Source of the DNA: Nigrospora sphaerica
Lineage: Eukaryota > Ascomycota > Sordariomycetes > Amphisphaeriales > Apiosporaceae
Assembly: GCA_018287875.1 (NCBI GenBank)
Contig: JAGVVL010000025.1
Span: 1,860,001 to 1,924,000, forward strand
Direction of reading: 5' to 3'
Length of the DNA: 64,000 nt
Shown here: piece by piece, positions 11,509-21,548 of the stretch
Layout: each line of letters begins with the position of its first letter
Numbering within the stretch: the first letter of the stretch is position 1
Notes under the pieces: model-generated
What the model was told of the DNA's origin: nothing
Database searches by the model: none
What the model saw: the letters and a program-made list of their open reading frames with translations, nothing else
Program-made: the position numbers and the translations under genes

Positions 11509-11718
11509 ATGTACGCCCGCAACGCCTTCCTCGCCGTCGTCGCCGCCCTCGGCGCCGTGACCGCCGCCGCGCCCCTCAACATCAACCTCGGCGCCTACTC
11601 GCCCGCCTTGGTGGTCGGTGATGGTGCCCTCACCTTCAAGGGCGCCGAGGGCGCCGAGGGCGCCAAGGCCGCCACCGAGGGCGCCTTGGCCGCCGGAACC
11701 GGCATCCTGAGCACCTAA
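11509..11718 (+). CDS. Small secreted Ala/Gly-rich protein
   Basis: Single exon of 69 aa with good start context (GCTACCATG). Residues 1 to about 20 form a typical signal peptide (MYARNAFLAVVAALGAVTAA) ending in Ala-Ala before APLNINLGAYSPALVVGDG. The second half is made of short GAEGAEGAKAATEGA repeats, encoded by a GGCGCCGAG-type 9-nt repeat. I recall similar 'APLNINLGAYSPALVVGDG' peptides in other Sordariomycetes, without known function. No cysteines, so not a classical Cys-rich effector or hydrophobin. The mature chain would be about 49 residues. Confidence 0.7.
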   Translation: MYARNAFLAVVAALGAVTAAAPLNINLGAYSPALVVGDGALTFKGAEGAEGAKAATEGALAAGTGILST

Positions 11719-12639
11719 GATTCGGGATGGAGAAAAACGAAAAAGAAAGCGGGGGATGGGCCGGCTCCGTCGTCGCTGGGGCCCCCTTGCCGGCCTATAC
11801 GCACGCGCGCGCGTGTTGGTGTTATCGGTTCGGGGGGGGGGAGGGCCCCATCTTCCCTCGCCGGCAAAATCTCCCCGGTACGGAGGGGAAGCCCTGGCGG
11901 TGCCTTGCGCACGTACACGACGCTCTACCGCGTCCCCCGTGGCCGACCGACTTCTACCGCGGGCGCGAGGAGGCCCGGTCCCATCTCGCCCCCCCGGACC
12001 GCCGGGTCGACGGTCCCCGGACGTTGCCCGCCACAACGGGAGGGGGGGAACGCCTGGACCCAATGTTTCCCAGACGTTTCCCCTGTCGTCGCATTTTTCC
12101 TAGGCTCGACATATCCCGAATCACCACGATAATAGCTGCCGACCGGAGCGGGTAATGGGGGGGAAATGGCAAAAAGGGATGGGGATAAAAAAAGTACGGA
12201 TATCGTTGCCAATCATTGGATACCCAGGGCAGGTTGTGGTCAGGGGGAACTTGGTCCCTGTTTCCCAACCACCAAGCATAATAGGGCACACAATAAAAGT
12301 CCAGAAAATACAACCGTTTCAAGCCGTCTCGGAACCCCCAATGCGCGACTCTTAGCCGGGGCAAGGATCTTGACGCCCGGCTCATACTTCACTCACCTCA
12401 CCTCCTTCCGCCAGCTCTTGCCATGAGGTCAGTATCATTGCACGGTACGTTCCTGAGAGCTTTCAAAAGCTTGGCATGCCACAGTAAATGGTGGTGGGTT
12501 TTGTTTGCGGGCCTGTCTATCATGGTATATATATATACAGTCGAGGCCTCTTCAAGCATACCCGGAACATGGGCCAACTCATCGACGGCGAGTGCGCGAT
12601 GGCCCCCTTTGCACGGCGTCCCCCCCACGCGGCATCCCG
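11719..12639. other. Intergenic between convergent genes
   Basis: Holds the 3' regions of the small secreted gene (+) and the sugar transporter (-). G- and C-homopolymer runs and a short TA repeat (12528..12538) are present; no gene recognised. Confidence 0.5.
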
Positions 12640-14389
12640 CTATAACTTGGTAGCGGAGCCCTCCTCGACGGGCGAGCCGGCGTGCTCGTGTTCGCTCATG
12701 CGGCTGGCCTCGGGGTCGTCGAGGACCTTGCGGCCGGCGGCGGCGGCCGTGACGAGGCCCGGCTGCTCCTCCTTGAGGCGACGGAACGTCTTCTCGGCGT
12801 TCCAGACCCAGGGGGTGGGGTCGGCGAACAGGAGGTCCATCTCCTCGAGGGTGCGCTGGTTGCTCTCGGGGTAGAGGGCCCAGACGATGGGGATGGCCAG
12901 GATGTTGCAGGCGGCGAAGATGTGCAGCGTGTTCTCGCCGATGGCGTTGAACATGACGGGGCACAGCAACGTCAGCCAGCCGTTGCCGATGGACCAGCCA
13001 AAGACGCCCCAGGCGTTGCCCTTGGCCCGCACCTGCAGCGGGAAGATCTCGGCCGGGTACAGCCACGGCACCGTGAGCCACGTGGCCCCGAAGACGGACG
13101 TGAAGACGAAGACGAACGACGCCGCCGCCGCCCCGTACGCGCTGGCCCGCCCGGCGTCGCCGCCGGCCGTCGCCTCCTTGCCGAGCCGCGAGAAGGCGCC
13201 GGCGAGGAACATGGCGACGCCCTGGCCCACGGCGCCCCAGTACAGCGTCCAGCGGCGCCCGATGCGGTCCAGCGTGAAGACGCAGATGAGCGTCGCGAAC
13301 ATGTAGAAGACGTTGTTGAGGCCGCTGATCCACTGGCTCTTGACCGAGTCGAAGCCGGCCATGCGGAAGATGGTGGGCGCGTACACGGTGACGCCGGCGA
13401 TGCCCACCCACTCCTGCATGATCTGCAGCCAGATGACGAGCTGGACGCGGCGCCCCGTGTGGAGCTCGCCCGACCCGCGGTCGAAGAACATGTCAAGGTA
13501 GCCGTTCCTCTGCGATTCCTTGCTCTCGAGCTGCACGATGTTGCGAATGTCGTTGTACTCGAGCGCGGCCCGCGTCGCGTCCTCGCCCGTCGAGCCGCGC
13601 AGGCGGCGGAGGATGTAGTGGGCCTCGTCGTCGCGGCCCACCTTGACGAGCCACCGCGGCGACTCGGGAAAGAACCAGACGGCCCCCAACAGGACGAGAA
13701 GGGGGAGGATCTGGAAGGCGATGGGGAACCGCCACCGGAAAGCCGAGTTGCCGTTGTCGATGAAGGACAGGCCAAATTCGAGCCAGTAGGCCACGACGAC
13801 GCCGAAGATGTTGAGCGTGAACTCGATGGCGATGAACTGCCCCCGCGACGTGTGGTCGGCCGTCTCGGTGGCCCAGACGGGCACGATGGCATTCAGGATG
13901 CCGGTACCGATGCCGTTGATGGCGCGCGCTGCAGGGGGGGGGGAATCAGCATGCCTGTTTCACCGCGCCCACGGCATACCCAGTAGTTGGAGGCAACCCA
14001 CCGCAAATCATCCAGTTGTGGTTCATGGCCGAACATTGCAGACAAGCTCCGATGATGGCCCACACGGCCCCTACGGCGATGGTCTTGATTCGGCCCAGTT
14101 TGTCGCCGCACCACCCGCCCAGCAGGCAGCCGACGAGGGTGCCGAGGTAGTACACGGACACGATACCGCCCTGCAGGAGAGAGTCGGTCACAACGGGCTC
14201 GCCCGTCGCGGGGTCGACGTGGCCGAAGCCCATGAGTTCGATGTAGTCCTTGGCGACGTTGACGCCGCCCATCATACCCTGGTCATAACCGAAGAAGAAG
14301 ATGGACAGGGCGGCGATACAGTTGATGGCGATGAGAAGCCGGCGCTTCTCCAGCACGTTGGCCACATTGAAACCGGGCAGCCGCTCCAT
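12640..14389 (-). CDS. MFS sugar transporter (STL1/HXT-like)
   Basis: Two exons on the minus strand, 14389..14002 and 13928..12640 (558 aa). The intron 14001..13929 has donor GTGGGT and a C-rich tract before CTGCAG; phase 1 restores the family motif ARAINGIGTG across the junction. Other sugar-porter signatures: FFFGYDQGMMGGV in helix 1, GDKLGRIKT between helices 2 and 3, PESPRWLVKVGRDDEA at the start of the central loop, DRIGRRWTLYWGAVGQG in the second half, and PESNQRTLEEMD (usually PETKG) after helix 12. Twelve helices are expected, at the plasma membrane. A (GGT)n repeat lies in the 5' leader. Substrate (hexose, polyol or other sugar) cannot be assigned. Confidence 0.92.
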
Positions 14390-16113
14390 GATGTCCGGGG
14401 CCGGGCGGCGAGGCCCAAGGGAAGGGAGAGGGCGGTGGGTGGTGGTGGTGGTGGTGGTGATGGTACGGGACTGGGCAAACGGCGCTTTCGTCGGCAAAGA
14501 GGCGTGTGGAAACAAGCGGCCCTGACGGCCAACCTCCCCCCGCGGGCGATCGAGAGGGTAGCCAAGCCTCTTATACCCGTTCCGCGCGTCCGGCCTGACT
14601 GCCGACATCGTGGGCCATCCTCAAACCCCCCGAGTCAGAACCGGAAGTGCTGATCGTCAAATCAACCGTCAACGTCTCGACCAGGCGTGATATGAATTGG
14701 GTGACTCCGCATGCCCGTTGCCCCATCTCTGGTCGGGGACTTGTCGGGCGCTGTGCGCCGTGAGTGGCCAGTTCTCGAGCGCCGTCGGGAGTTGTCACCG
14801 ACAGGCCTGACAAGCCTTGGAACAAGTGATGGTAGTCCCCCATGTTTTCTCCTCCACCCGCACCAATTAGCGTGCGGAGAGATCGTGGGGATGAGGGGGG
14901 GCGGACGAATGCTCTACCACTGGGGAGACGAGGAGAAGCCGGGATGTCGCGAGACGAGGTCGCGCCGTCAAAACTGCTTTTCGTCAATGCATGACGTAGG
15001 ATAGGAAGAGATCGGGCGTCCGTTTGGGGGGCGGTGACCACGTGAATTAGAGCCGCAACTTTGAGTTGATGTCTTGCCGTTTCCTTGCACATCCGCATAA
15101 ATGGGTATTCATGCTCACCGCAGAATCCAGGCGGAGAAATGGTTACGGGCTGCCATTTATCCCTGTCACCGATGGTTCCTTCTCCAATGAAGCTCATCTG
15201 CTCCTTCGACGTTTCTCATCTAACCATTCCTCTCTTCCTCTGCGGGAAGTATCTAAAGTAAGTAAATAAAACACCTAGTACTAGAGGTCGATGGTCAGTC
15301 TTGTCTTCAAGTCAGCTCCGTCCAACCCAAGTGCCGTCGCGTCCTCGTTCAACAGAAGCGGCGAGGGAAACAGCGAGACGTCGTATGTTGCCAGTCAGCG
15401 AGCGGCGGCCCAGCGAATGGTCGCTCTTGGCGCATCTGCGCACACCCTTTCCCGGCATCGGCACCCGCAGCAGAGAATTCCGCGCCCAAGACCGAGGCGG
15501 AGTAAGATGGATGAAGGCGCGGAATCACCCCTCGCAAAGGGATTCGCAAGTCTAGGGGAGGAGAGGACCTTCGACATATAGTCCCGGATACCCGAGTCAG
15601 TAGCCGTTTGCTGGCTATAGTTGACAAGATCTCGACGATCGCGCCCGTGGTTTTGGTGCGACGCCGACGGTAACACTAACGCGTTCTCTTGGCCCCAAGC
15701 CAACGTGCTTACTAGCAGCTGCCGCCGACAGGACAAGCCCAGAAAAAAGCCTTGAAGCCGACGCGGCCAGTACGAAACAAGAACTTTCCTTCCGATCTAC
15801 CCGGTTTATATCGCGGGTGATTGAAAACAGGGCCTACACGCGAAACACGAATGCGCCCCTGGTTGCTTTCTTCTTGCCCGCCGGAATGGGCGGCTCCTTC
15901 GCATAGGGAGAGCTTCGAGGTGCAGGCACCATTGATCAAGACTTTCAACTGTCAACATCCATTCATTGGGAACCCTCCTCCCCCTGCGCCCTGATAACCT
16001 GTAAACTCGCGTCAAGAAGTGCTCACGTGCCTCCCTTACACGGTCCCTGCCACAGCCACTTCTCGGGTCGCATCATCACCAGGCACTTGCCAATCGTCTA
16101 GTGGGATTCCATC
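14390..16113. other. Divergent intergenic region
   Basis: Promoter region shared by the sugar transporter (-) and the GH18 gene (+). It contains the (GGT)n tract (14433..14464, plus-strand reading) just upstream of the transporter ATG. No gene recognised; a tRNA-like string near 14908 was rejected. Confidence 0.45.
14433..14464. repeat. (GGT)n microsatellite in transporter leader
   Basis: About ten nearly perfect GGT units. It sits about 45-75 nt before the predicted start codon of the minus-strand sugar transporter, so it would be ACC repeats in the mRNA leader. Confidence 0.8.
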
Positions 16114-17178
16114 ATGGCGTCCGAAGGCTTGGTCAACGGCGTTTACTACCCGTCTTGGCGCATCTACCGCGACCTGCCGCCGTCGTCCCTCCAGCTTGAC
16201 TGCATCACGCACGTGTACTACGCGTTCGTGCTCGTCGACGAGCAGGGCGAGCTGGTCTTCATGGACGAGTGGGCCGACTGCCAAATCGCCGCCGACGGCG
16301 CGCAGGGCTGCCTGGCGGCCGTGGCGCAGCTCAAGGCGGCGAAGCCGGGGCTCAAGGTGCTGGTGTCGCTGGGCGGCGGCACGGGCAGCGGGCCGTTCGC
16401 GGCGCTGGCGGCGGACGCGGGGGCGCGCGCCGCCCTCGCCGCCAACTGCCGCCGCTTCGTCGACGAGCGCGGCTTCGACGGCGTCGACGTCGACTGGGAG
16501 CACCCCGACAGCGCCGCCGCCGGCGCCGACTACCTCGCCCTGCTCGCCGACCTGCGCGCCGCCCTGCCCGCCCCCGACTACGTCCTCACCACCGCCCTGC
16601 CCCCCGGCGAGTGGGTTCTGCGCCACCTCGACGTCGCCGCCGCCGCCGGCCTGCTCGACGCCCTGAACCTCATGGGCTACGACTTCCACGGCGGCTGGAC
16701 CGAGACCTGCGGCCACCACGCCCGGCTGCTGCCGGGCGACGGCGACAGCGAGGCCGAAGCGGCGCCGCCCGCCTCCTGCCACGCCGGCGTCGCGTACCTG
16801 CTCGCGCGCGGCTTCCCCGCCCACAAGATGGTCCTGGGCGTGCCCGTCTACGGCCGCACGTTCCGCGGCGCCGCCGGGCCGGGCGAGCCCTTCGCCGAGG
16901 CCGGCGAGCTCGACTACAACGAGCTGCCGCGCGAGTGGATCCGGGACGCCGCCGTCGACGAGGCCGCCGGCGCCGCGAGCTACGTCGACACCGGCGACGA
17001 AGAGGGCGGCCGCGGCTTCGTTAGCTTCGACGTGCCCGCCACGGTGCGCCGCAAGGCCGAGTACGTCCGCGCCCACGGCCTCGGCGGCCTGTTCTACTGG
17101 ACCGGCGTCGGCGACCACGACGGGCCCGAGAGCCTCGTCCGCGCCGGCTACGAGGGCCTGCACGCCGAGCCCGCGTAG
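16114..17178 (+). CDS. GH18 glycoside hydrolase (chitinase-like), intracellular
   Basis: Single exon, 354 aa, ATG 16114. Family 18 hydrolases cleave chitin or related GlcNAc polymers with a Glu in DxxDxDxE; here DGVDVDWE spans residues 122-129, so Glu129 is the predicted acid and all three Asp are present. SLGGG (85-89) is the usual strand-3 motif, MGYDFHG (187-193) carries the substrate-distorting Tyr, and GLFYWTGVGD near the C-terminus corresponds to the strand-8 Trp. There is no signal peptide, carbohydrate-binding module or GPI site, so a cytosolic or non-classically secreted enzyme is inferred. Codon usage is almost entirely G/C at third positions. A role in wall remodelling or autolysis is possible, not shown. 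Confidence 0.88.
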   Translation: MASEGLVNGVYYPSWRIYRDLPPSSLQLDCITHVYYAFVLVDEQGELVFMDEWADCQIAADGAQGCLAAVAQLKAAKPGLKVLVSLGGGTGSGPFAALAADAGARAALAANCRRFVDERGFDGVDVDWEHPDSAAAGADYLALLADLRAALPAPDYVLTTALPPGEWVLRHLDVAAAAGLLDALNLMGYDFHGGWTETCGHHARLLPGDGDSEAEAAPPASCHAGVAYLLARGFPAHKMVLGVPVYGRTFRGAAGPGEPFAEAGELDYNELPREWIRDAAVDEAAGAASYVDTGDEEGGRGFVSFDVPATVRRKAEYVRAHGLGGLFYWTGVGDHDGPESLVRAGYEGLHAEPA

Positions 17179-17487
17179 GTGGGGCGGCGCGGGACCGGGG
17201 ATGAACCTACGCGTTCCCTATGGGGTCACGGCACTGTATGAATAGAGTTTCTTTCCACCAAAAAGAAGTCAGAGACTAGAATTATTCGGAGCGAGCGACC
17301 GGTTCTCGATTGCAGTTCATACGCATTCATTGTGCAACTACTATTTGGACTACGGATCTTGTATTTAGCAAACGGGCACGGAACCGTCCCCAAGCCTGGT
17401 GATTGTCCCCCCAGCGTCGCCCTATCATCATCACTCTCCGCGCGGAAGTCCCTGTCTCTTACGGCCTTTACGGTCCATAACGCGAAC
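17179..17487. other. Intergenic between convergent genes
   Basis: 3' regions of the GH18 gene and of the minus-strand repeat-tail gene. Nothing else seen. Confidence 0.5.
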
Positions 17488-19221
17488 CTAGGCAGTATCG
17501 TACTCCACCACCACAGTCTCCTCGTCGTCGTCGATGATGATGAACAGATCCTTGCCCAAGAACTCGATTGAGGTGCTGACGTCGCGCTTGGGGCCAGTGA
17601 CAAACTTGCCATCAGTATTGGCCGCGGAGCCAGTGGTGATCTTGGGGCCAATATCGGTTCCGTGGGTGATGATGTCCTTGGTGCCGACGTCACGCTTGAG
17701 GCCAATAACAATTTTACGACCAGTGTTGTTGGTCTCGGGGCCAGTGTCCATCTCGGGGCCAGTATTGGTCTTAGGGCCAGTGCCGGTCTTGTCAGTGACA
17801 GCCTTGGTGCCGACGTCACGCTTGGAGCCAATGGTAATCCTGCGACCAGTATTGGTCTTGAGGCCGATGTCAATCTTGGGGCCGGCATTGGTCTTGAAGC
17901 CAGTGTCGGTCTTCTGGGCGACAGGCTTGGCGCCACAGCCTACCATGGTTCCGTCATCTACCTTGAGGCCAGTATCAGACTTCTGAATGGCAGCATCGGC
18001 CTTGGGGCCAGTACCAGTCAGGTGGGTGTCAGTCTCGGCCTGGCTGGGGTCGATCTTGAAGTGAAGACAAAGCGTCCAGGTAAGGACCATTACGTCGACG
18101 TGGTACTGATACTAAGCAGCATAGGCAAGGCTGATGAGAAAACAGCGAGTGTTCTTGTATCTTGCCTTCGCAGCGAGGTCGTCCTTGCCCATCCAGGGGT
18201 CGGGCTTGTGACTCAGGACTTTCTCCCAGGTTTGCACGGTTCTGTCCAAGAGCTGGTTCTTCTATCAGTATAACCAGTGGAATGCGCGTCTGTAGGTAGA
18301 TGGAACGGCCCAAACTCACCACACTCTGGCCATCTCTCGTGATGAGATGGTAGTGCCCGCGGAGCCAAGCGATGCGATGGCGGATCTCCTCGTCACTGAC
18401 CTCGCGATGCTGCACCTGGCCGACCTGGAGGATCCTCAAACCAGCGGGCACAGCTTGGGGTCTGCTCTGGTATAGCTTGGTCATGAGGTGCATGGAGACT
18501 TCGTCGCGTGCCAACTGGAAGTCGGGGCAGAGCTGTCCGGTGATGTGGAAGTGAAAGATGTCCTCAGATCCACAGCCGCCAGCGCTGGACTTGTTGGGAG
18601 GGTATTCATGGGGGTTATTGTCGCTAACGTTCTCCTTGCTGGACGAGGAGGCTTTCCAGCCATGAGGCGCAGCGACCACAGGTGCAAAGTTCAAGGCGTT
18701 CCCAGGTGGCTGTTGGGTAGAGTTGTTCTCCCAGGCAGACACCATCTCCGGGTAGTGCTTCACGACGTCGTTCGAAAACTCACGGATGTGGGCACTCTTG
18801 CCCACTGCGGATGGCGGGGCATGGTTGAAGTCATTCCGATCTTGGTAGGCATACTGGTGGCCCGTCTCCCAGTTGGCGGACTTGTTCTTGATGACGGGAC
18901 CGCTGTCGGTAGGCTTACCAGCTAGCTTGGCAAAGTCACCTGCCTCGGCCTGGGAGGAACCGGCCTGGGCTGCACCACCGCCCATGAGAGGGGCGGCATC
19001 GTTAGCCACGGAGCCATAATTGGAAGTCAAACCAGCCCACAAGCGTTCGCCATCACGCCTGGGGCTGGCCTCGTCTTCGTCGTTGAGGGAGAACCGAGTC
19101 GGTCCTGCGCCATTGCCAGCAAGGTCGGTGGTATTGTTGGCCACACGGTCATCCCGGGAGGCACGTCGGCCCGCCAGCGGTTGCTATGGGCCCTGGGCTT
19201 GATGAAGTCACTGTTGCTCAT
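17488..19221 (-). CDS. Unknown protein with repetitive C-terminal tail; apparent 1-nt frameshift
   Basis: Proposed exons: 19221..18320, 18252..18166 and 18054..17488. Intron 18319..18253 is GTGAGT...ACCAG. The second intron, 18165..18055, would be GC-AG (AAG/GCAAGA); if it is retained the protein stops at 18113. The ATG at 19221 opens a frame that must shift by one base between about 19183 and 19145 (near a CCCGGG) to enter the long frame beginning DRVANNTTDLAGNG, so one base appears missing here. About 518 aa if joined. The middle part is polar with a conserved-looking block around EEIRHRIAWLRGHYHLI. The tail consists of imperfect Thr-Gly-Pro-Lys repeats with three spaced GxKRDV motifs, ending in an acidic EFLGKDLFIIIDDDEE segment. 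No family was recognised and no signal or membrane segment is seen. Confidence 0.5.
17570..18020 (-). repeat. Degenerate coding repeat region
   Basis: On the minus strand the frame reads as imperfect repeats of Asp/Asn-Thr-Gly-x-Lys units, with a longer period of about 30 codons visible as GRRITIGSKRDVGTK, GRKIVIGLKRDVGTK and DGKFVTGPKRDVSTS. Divergence between copies suggests an old coding repeat. Confidence 0.75.
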
Positions 19222-20406
19222 CTTGGATGAATTTCAGGAATGTGCACCTGTGGGTGGGAGGGAGAGGAATGAATGGAGGATGGGCAGCCGTGATGGTTCC
19301 CACCGAAAAAAGAGAGGTATTTGACGATGTCGATGGGCAATGACCAGCGACGAGGGTTTATGTCTTGATGCTAGGGGAAGACAAGTACGATTTATGTTTG
19401 GACCTGACGGAGGACAGTGAACATTCCGATCAAGACAAGAAATACTTAGTAGAGCTGATGGTGAATGCCGACAGCAGATGTGACTTTGTGGGAGGAAAGA
19501 AAGCAGCCCTGGCTGCAAAGTAACGATGAAATATGAGTCTAGGCAGCCGTGACGACAATTGCCGATCGGGAGGTTAGGCTGGGGAGGGGGGTTTCTCAAC
19601 AAAACGAACGCTTAAAGAAAATCGTTTGCCCAAGTACCTAGCTACACAGCTGCCCTATCTGCCTGTTGCTGTAGGAAAGCAGGGCAGGATAGGTCTAATT
19701 AGCGAGCACGACCGCTAGTCCTACCAAAATCAGAAGTAGGGTTCTCTAAGGTTACCCAGCTGTAGACGACCTTACAAGGGCAGTGGAATAGAGCCAAGAT
19801 GTGTACTTTTCTACAAAAATCTTGTTGAGTATCCGTTCGTCTTATCATATAGCATGTCCGCATTCTCAAAGATGTGCAGGTCTTGTACCCATGATAATAG
19901 TGAACAACTGCCACACCATGGCGTCATGAGGGCCGCCGTAAACACTAACAGCCGAGAAGACTTGCGCCATGATTATCATCGGCTGACCATGGAGATGGCG
20001 AAGTATACTTGCGTTGTATGGTTTGGTGTATTGATATGATGTGAGAACACTGGAGTTCCTGATGCTGTCGAGTCCATGCACTGGCTGGCAATGACTACTT
20101 CACCCAGCCACAGCAGCCTGTGCTTGTCCAGACAGGTCGTCTGTCATGAAGCTACAGGATACATATGTGACGATGCGAACGATTCTGGCAACCTTCTGCA
20201 CTTCGGTCAACATCCATGCACAGGCCCTTCGTACCCTTGGCCAGCCATCAGCCATCCTGCTTTTCTGCCCCTTCCCCCTAAGGGTTTTCGCAGGACTACG
20301 GCTTCCCCGATATGAGAGGGCCAGCGAAGGCGATGATCACAACTGCTAGTGACTAACTACCTGCTGGCAAACAAAGTCACTCGTAGTGGCCCAGGAGAAT
20401 GGGTGT
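19222..20406. other. 1.2-kb intergenic region
   Basis: Lies between the start of the repeat-tail gene and the end of LSM3. Moderately AT-richer than its surroundings; no gene, tRNA or repeat recognised. Confidence 0.45.
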
Positions 20407-20861
20407 TCATGAGGAGTTGTGTGGCGAGATGAGCACCACGCTGTCGCCTGCGGAACCATTAGAAAGCAGCTAGCGCCAGGCCGGGGGAGGAAACATACCC
20501 CGGACAAACAGCATCTCGGATTTCTTGGTGACGGTCTGGCCCTTCAAGTCAGCAAGGGGCGGCGAGACGGAGGTGCGATGCCATTTACTCTGATGTCCTC
20601 ATCGTTCTCGTCGTCGTCGACAATGTAGATGGTCTCAACCACATCACCCAGGACCAGGTTCATGTGGCTGTCGTACGCCTGCAGGTGGTCAACATGGGGC
20701 CCAGGGTCAAGGCGGGGTCTGAATCGGCATACGTGCAAGCGGCCCTTGAGTTCTCGATCACCCCGCAGCTTCACAAAAACCACCTCATCCAGGAGCAAGC
20801 GCACGAGGTCCAAAGGCTCGGCCACGGAGCCGGCGGCCGGTCCTTCCTCGACGTCAGCCAT
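20407..20861 (-). CDS. LSM3: LSM3, U6 snRNA-associated Sm-like protein
   Basis: Four exons on the minus strand: 20861..20733, 20678..20589, 20535..20499 and 20447..20407, total 98 aa. Introns are 54, 53 and 51 nt, with donors GTATGC, GTAAAT and GTATGT; the second could instead end at 20542 (adds two residues). The spliced protein has Sm motif 1 ([40 protein letters not shown]) and Sm motif 2 ([18 protein letters not shown]), which identifies Lsm3. It is a subunit of the cytoplasmic Lsm1-7 ring (mRNA decapping) and the nuclear Lsm2-8 ring (U6 snRNP). The gene is easily missed because no single exon codes for more than 43 residues. It shares a 0.7-kb upstream region with the divergent Aep2-like gene. 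Confidence 0.93.
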
Positions 20862-21548
20862 GGTGGGAAAAAAAGAAGGGCGCTGGGCGGATTCGGCGGT
20901 AGCGGCAGAGTTGGTTTGCGATGCGCCCGTGGTGTTGTGGCCTCGTTAGGGAGATTTCCGCGTCGGTGACGATGAGCTTCACTGAGGGCTGGTTCAGGTC
21001 ATTGAGAATGGGATTCAGTTGGTGGGGCCAGCCTGGGCTGTATGCATTGGCCGGACTTGGGTAGGAATGGGATAAGCTGCACCTTGATGTTCCCGCCCAT
21101 TCTCAGCCGCATTATCAAGCCACCGTGGCTGGTACAGCTACTTTTCAGCCACCTCGGCTTGCTTGGGCGATTGTGGCCGAACATTGCATGTGGATTCAGA
21201 GACCAAGGCGGCTGTCCACTGACAGGAGTTGACAAGCGGGCGGCTTTGTACAGAGTACGTACCAACTGCTCGTTTATGGTAGCCGTGCAACCTCGGTAAT
21301 GAGCGCCCATTGGGTGCATTGGCCAGTGTCGCAAGCCTTCAGCACCACGACAAGGATCAGGCTATGACCAGAGCTCCAGATGCTCACCTCCACAACCTCC
21401 ACATCGCGAGACTCCGCGGCCGCTAGTCATAGTCCCGACTTGCTTCTTGGTGGGATACACCGGGCCCGTACACGACTCAGTCAATCGTTATCGTACGCCT
21501 GGAAACCGGGCCCGCTCGGTATCGGGCTTGCGGGTGGCTTATTGATCG
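20862..21548. promoter_or_regulatory. Divergent promoter region, LSM3 / Aep2-like gene
   Basis: About 0.69 kb between two divergently oriented starts. No other gene; individual control sites were not identified. Confidence 0.5.

Noticed and set aside
10379..11560. Open frame of 393 codons on the plus strand
   Set aside because: It begins without an ATG, has no domain or protein-like composition, and overlaps in another frame the better-supported secreted peptide at 11509.
12682..13986. 434-codon plus-strand frame opposite the sugar transporter
   Set aside because: It is the antisense shadow of a GC-rich gene; the minus strand carries the clear MFS motifs.
14850..14950. tRNA-like string (AGTGGTAGAGC on the minus strand)
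   Set aside because: The D-arm-like string is not followed by a GGTTCGA-type B box at the right distance and no cloverleaf can be drawn.
14571..15197. 208-codon minus-strand frame in the transporter/GH18 intergenic region
   Set aside because: Low-complexity, no family similarity, and it occupies the expected divergent promoter.
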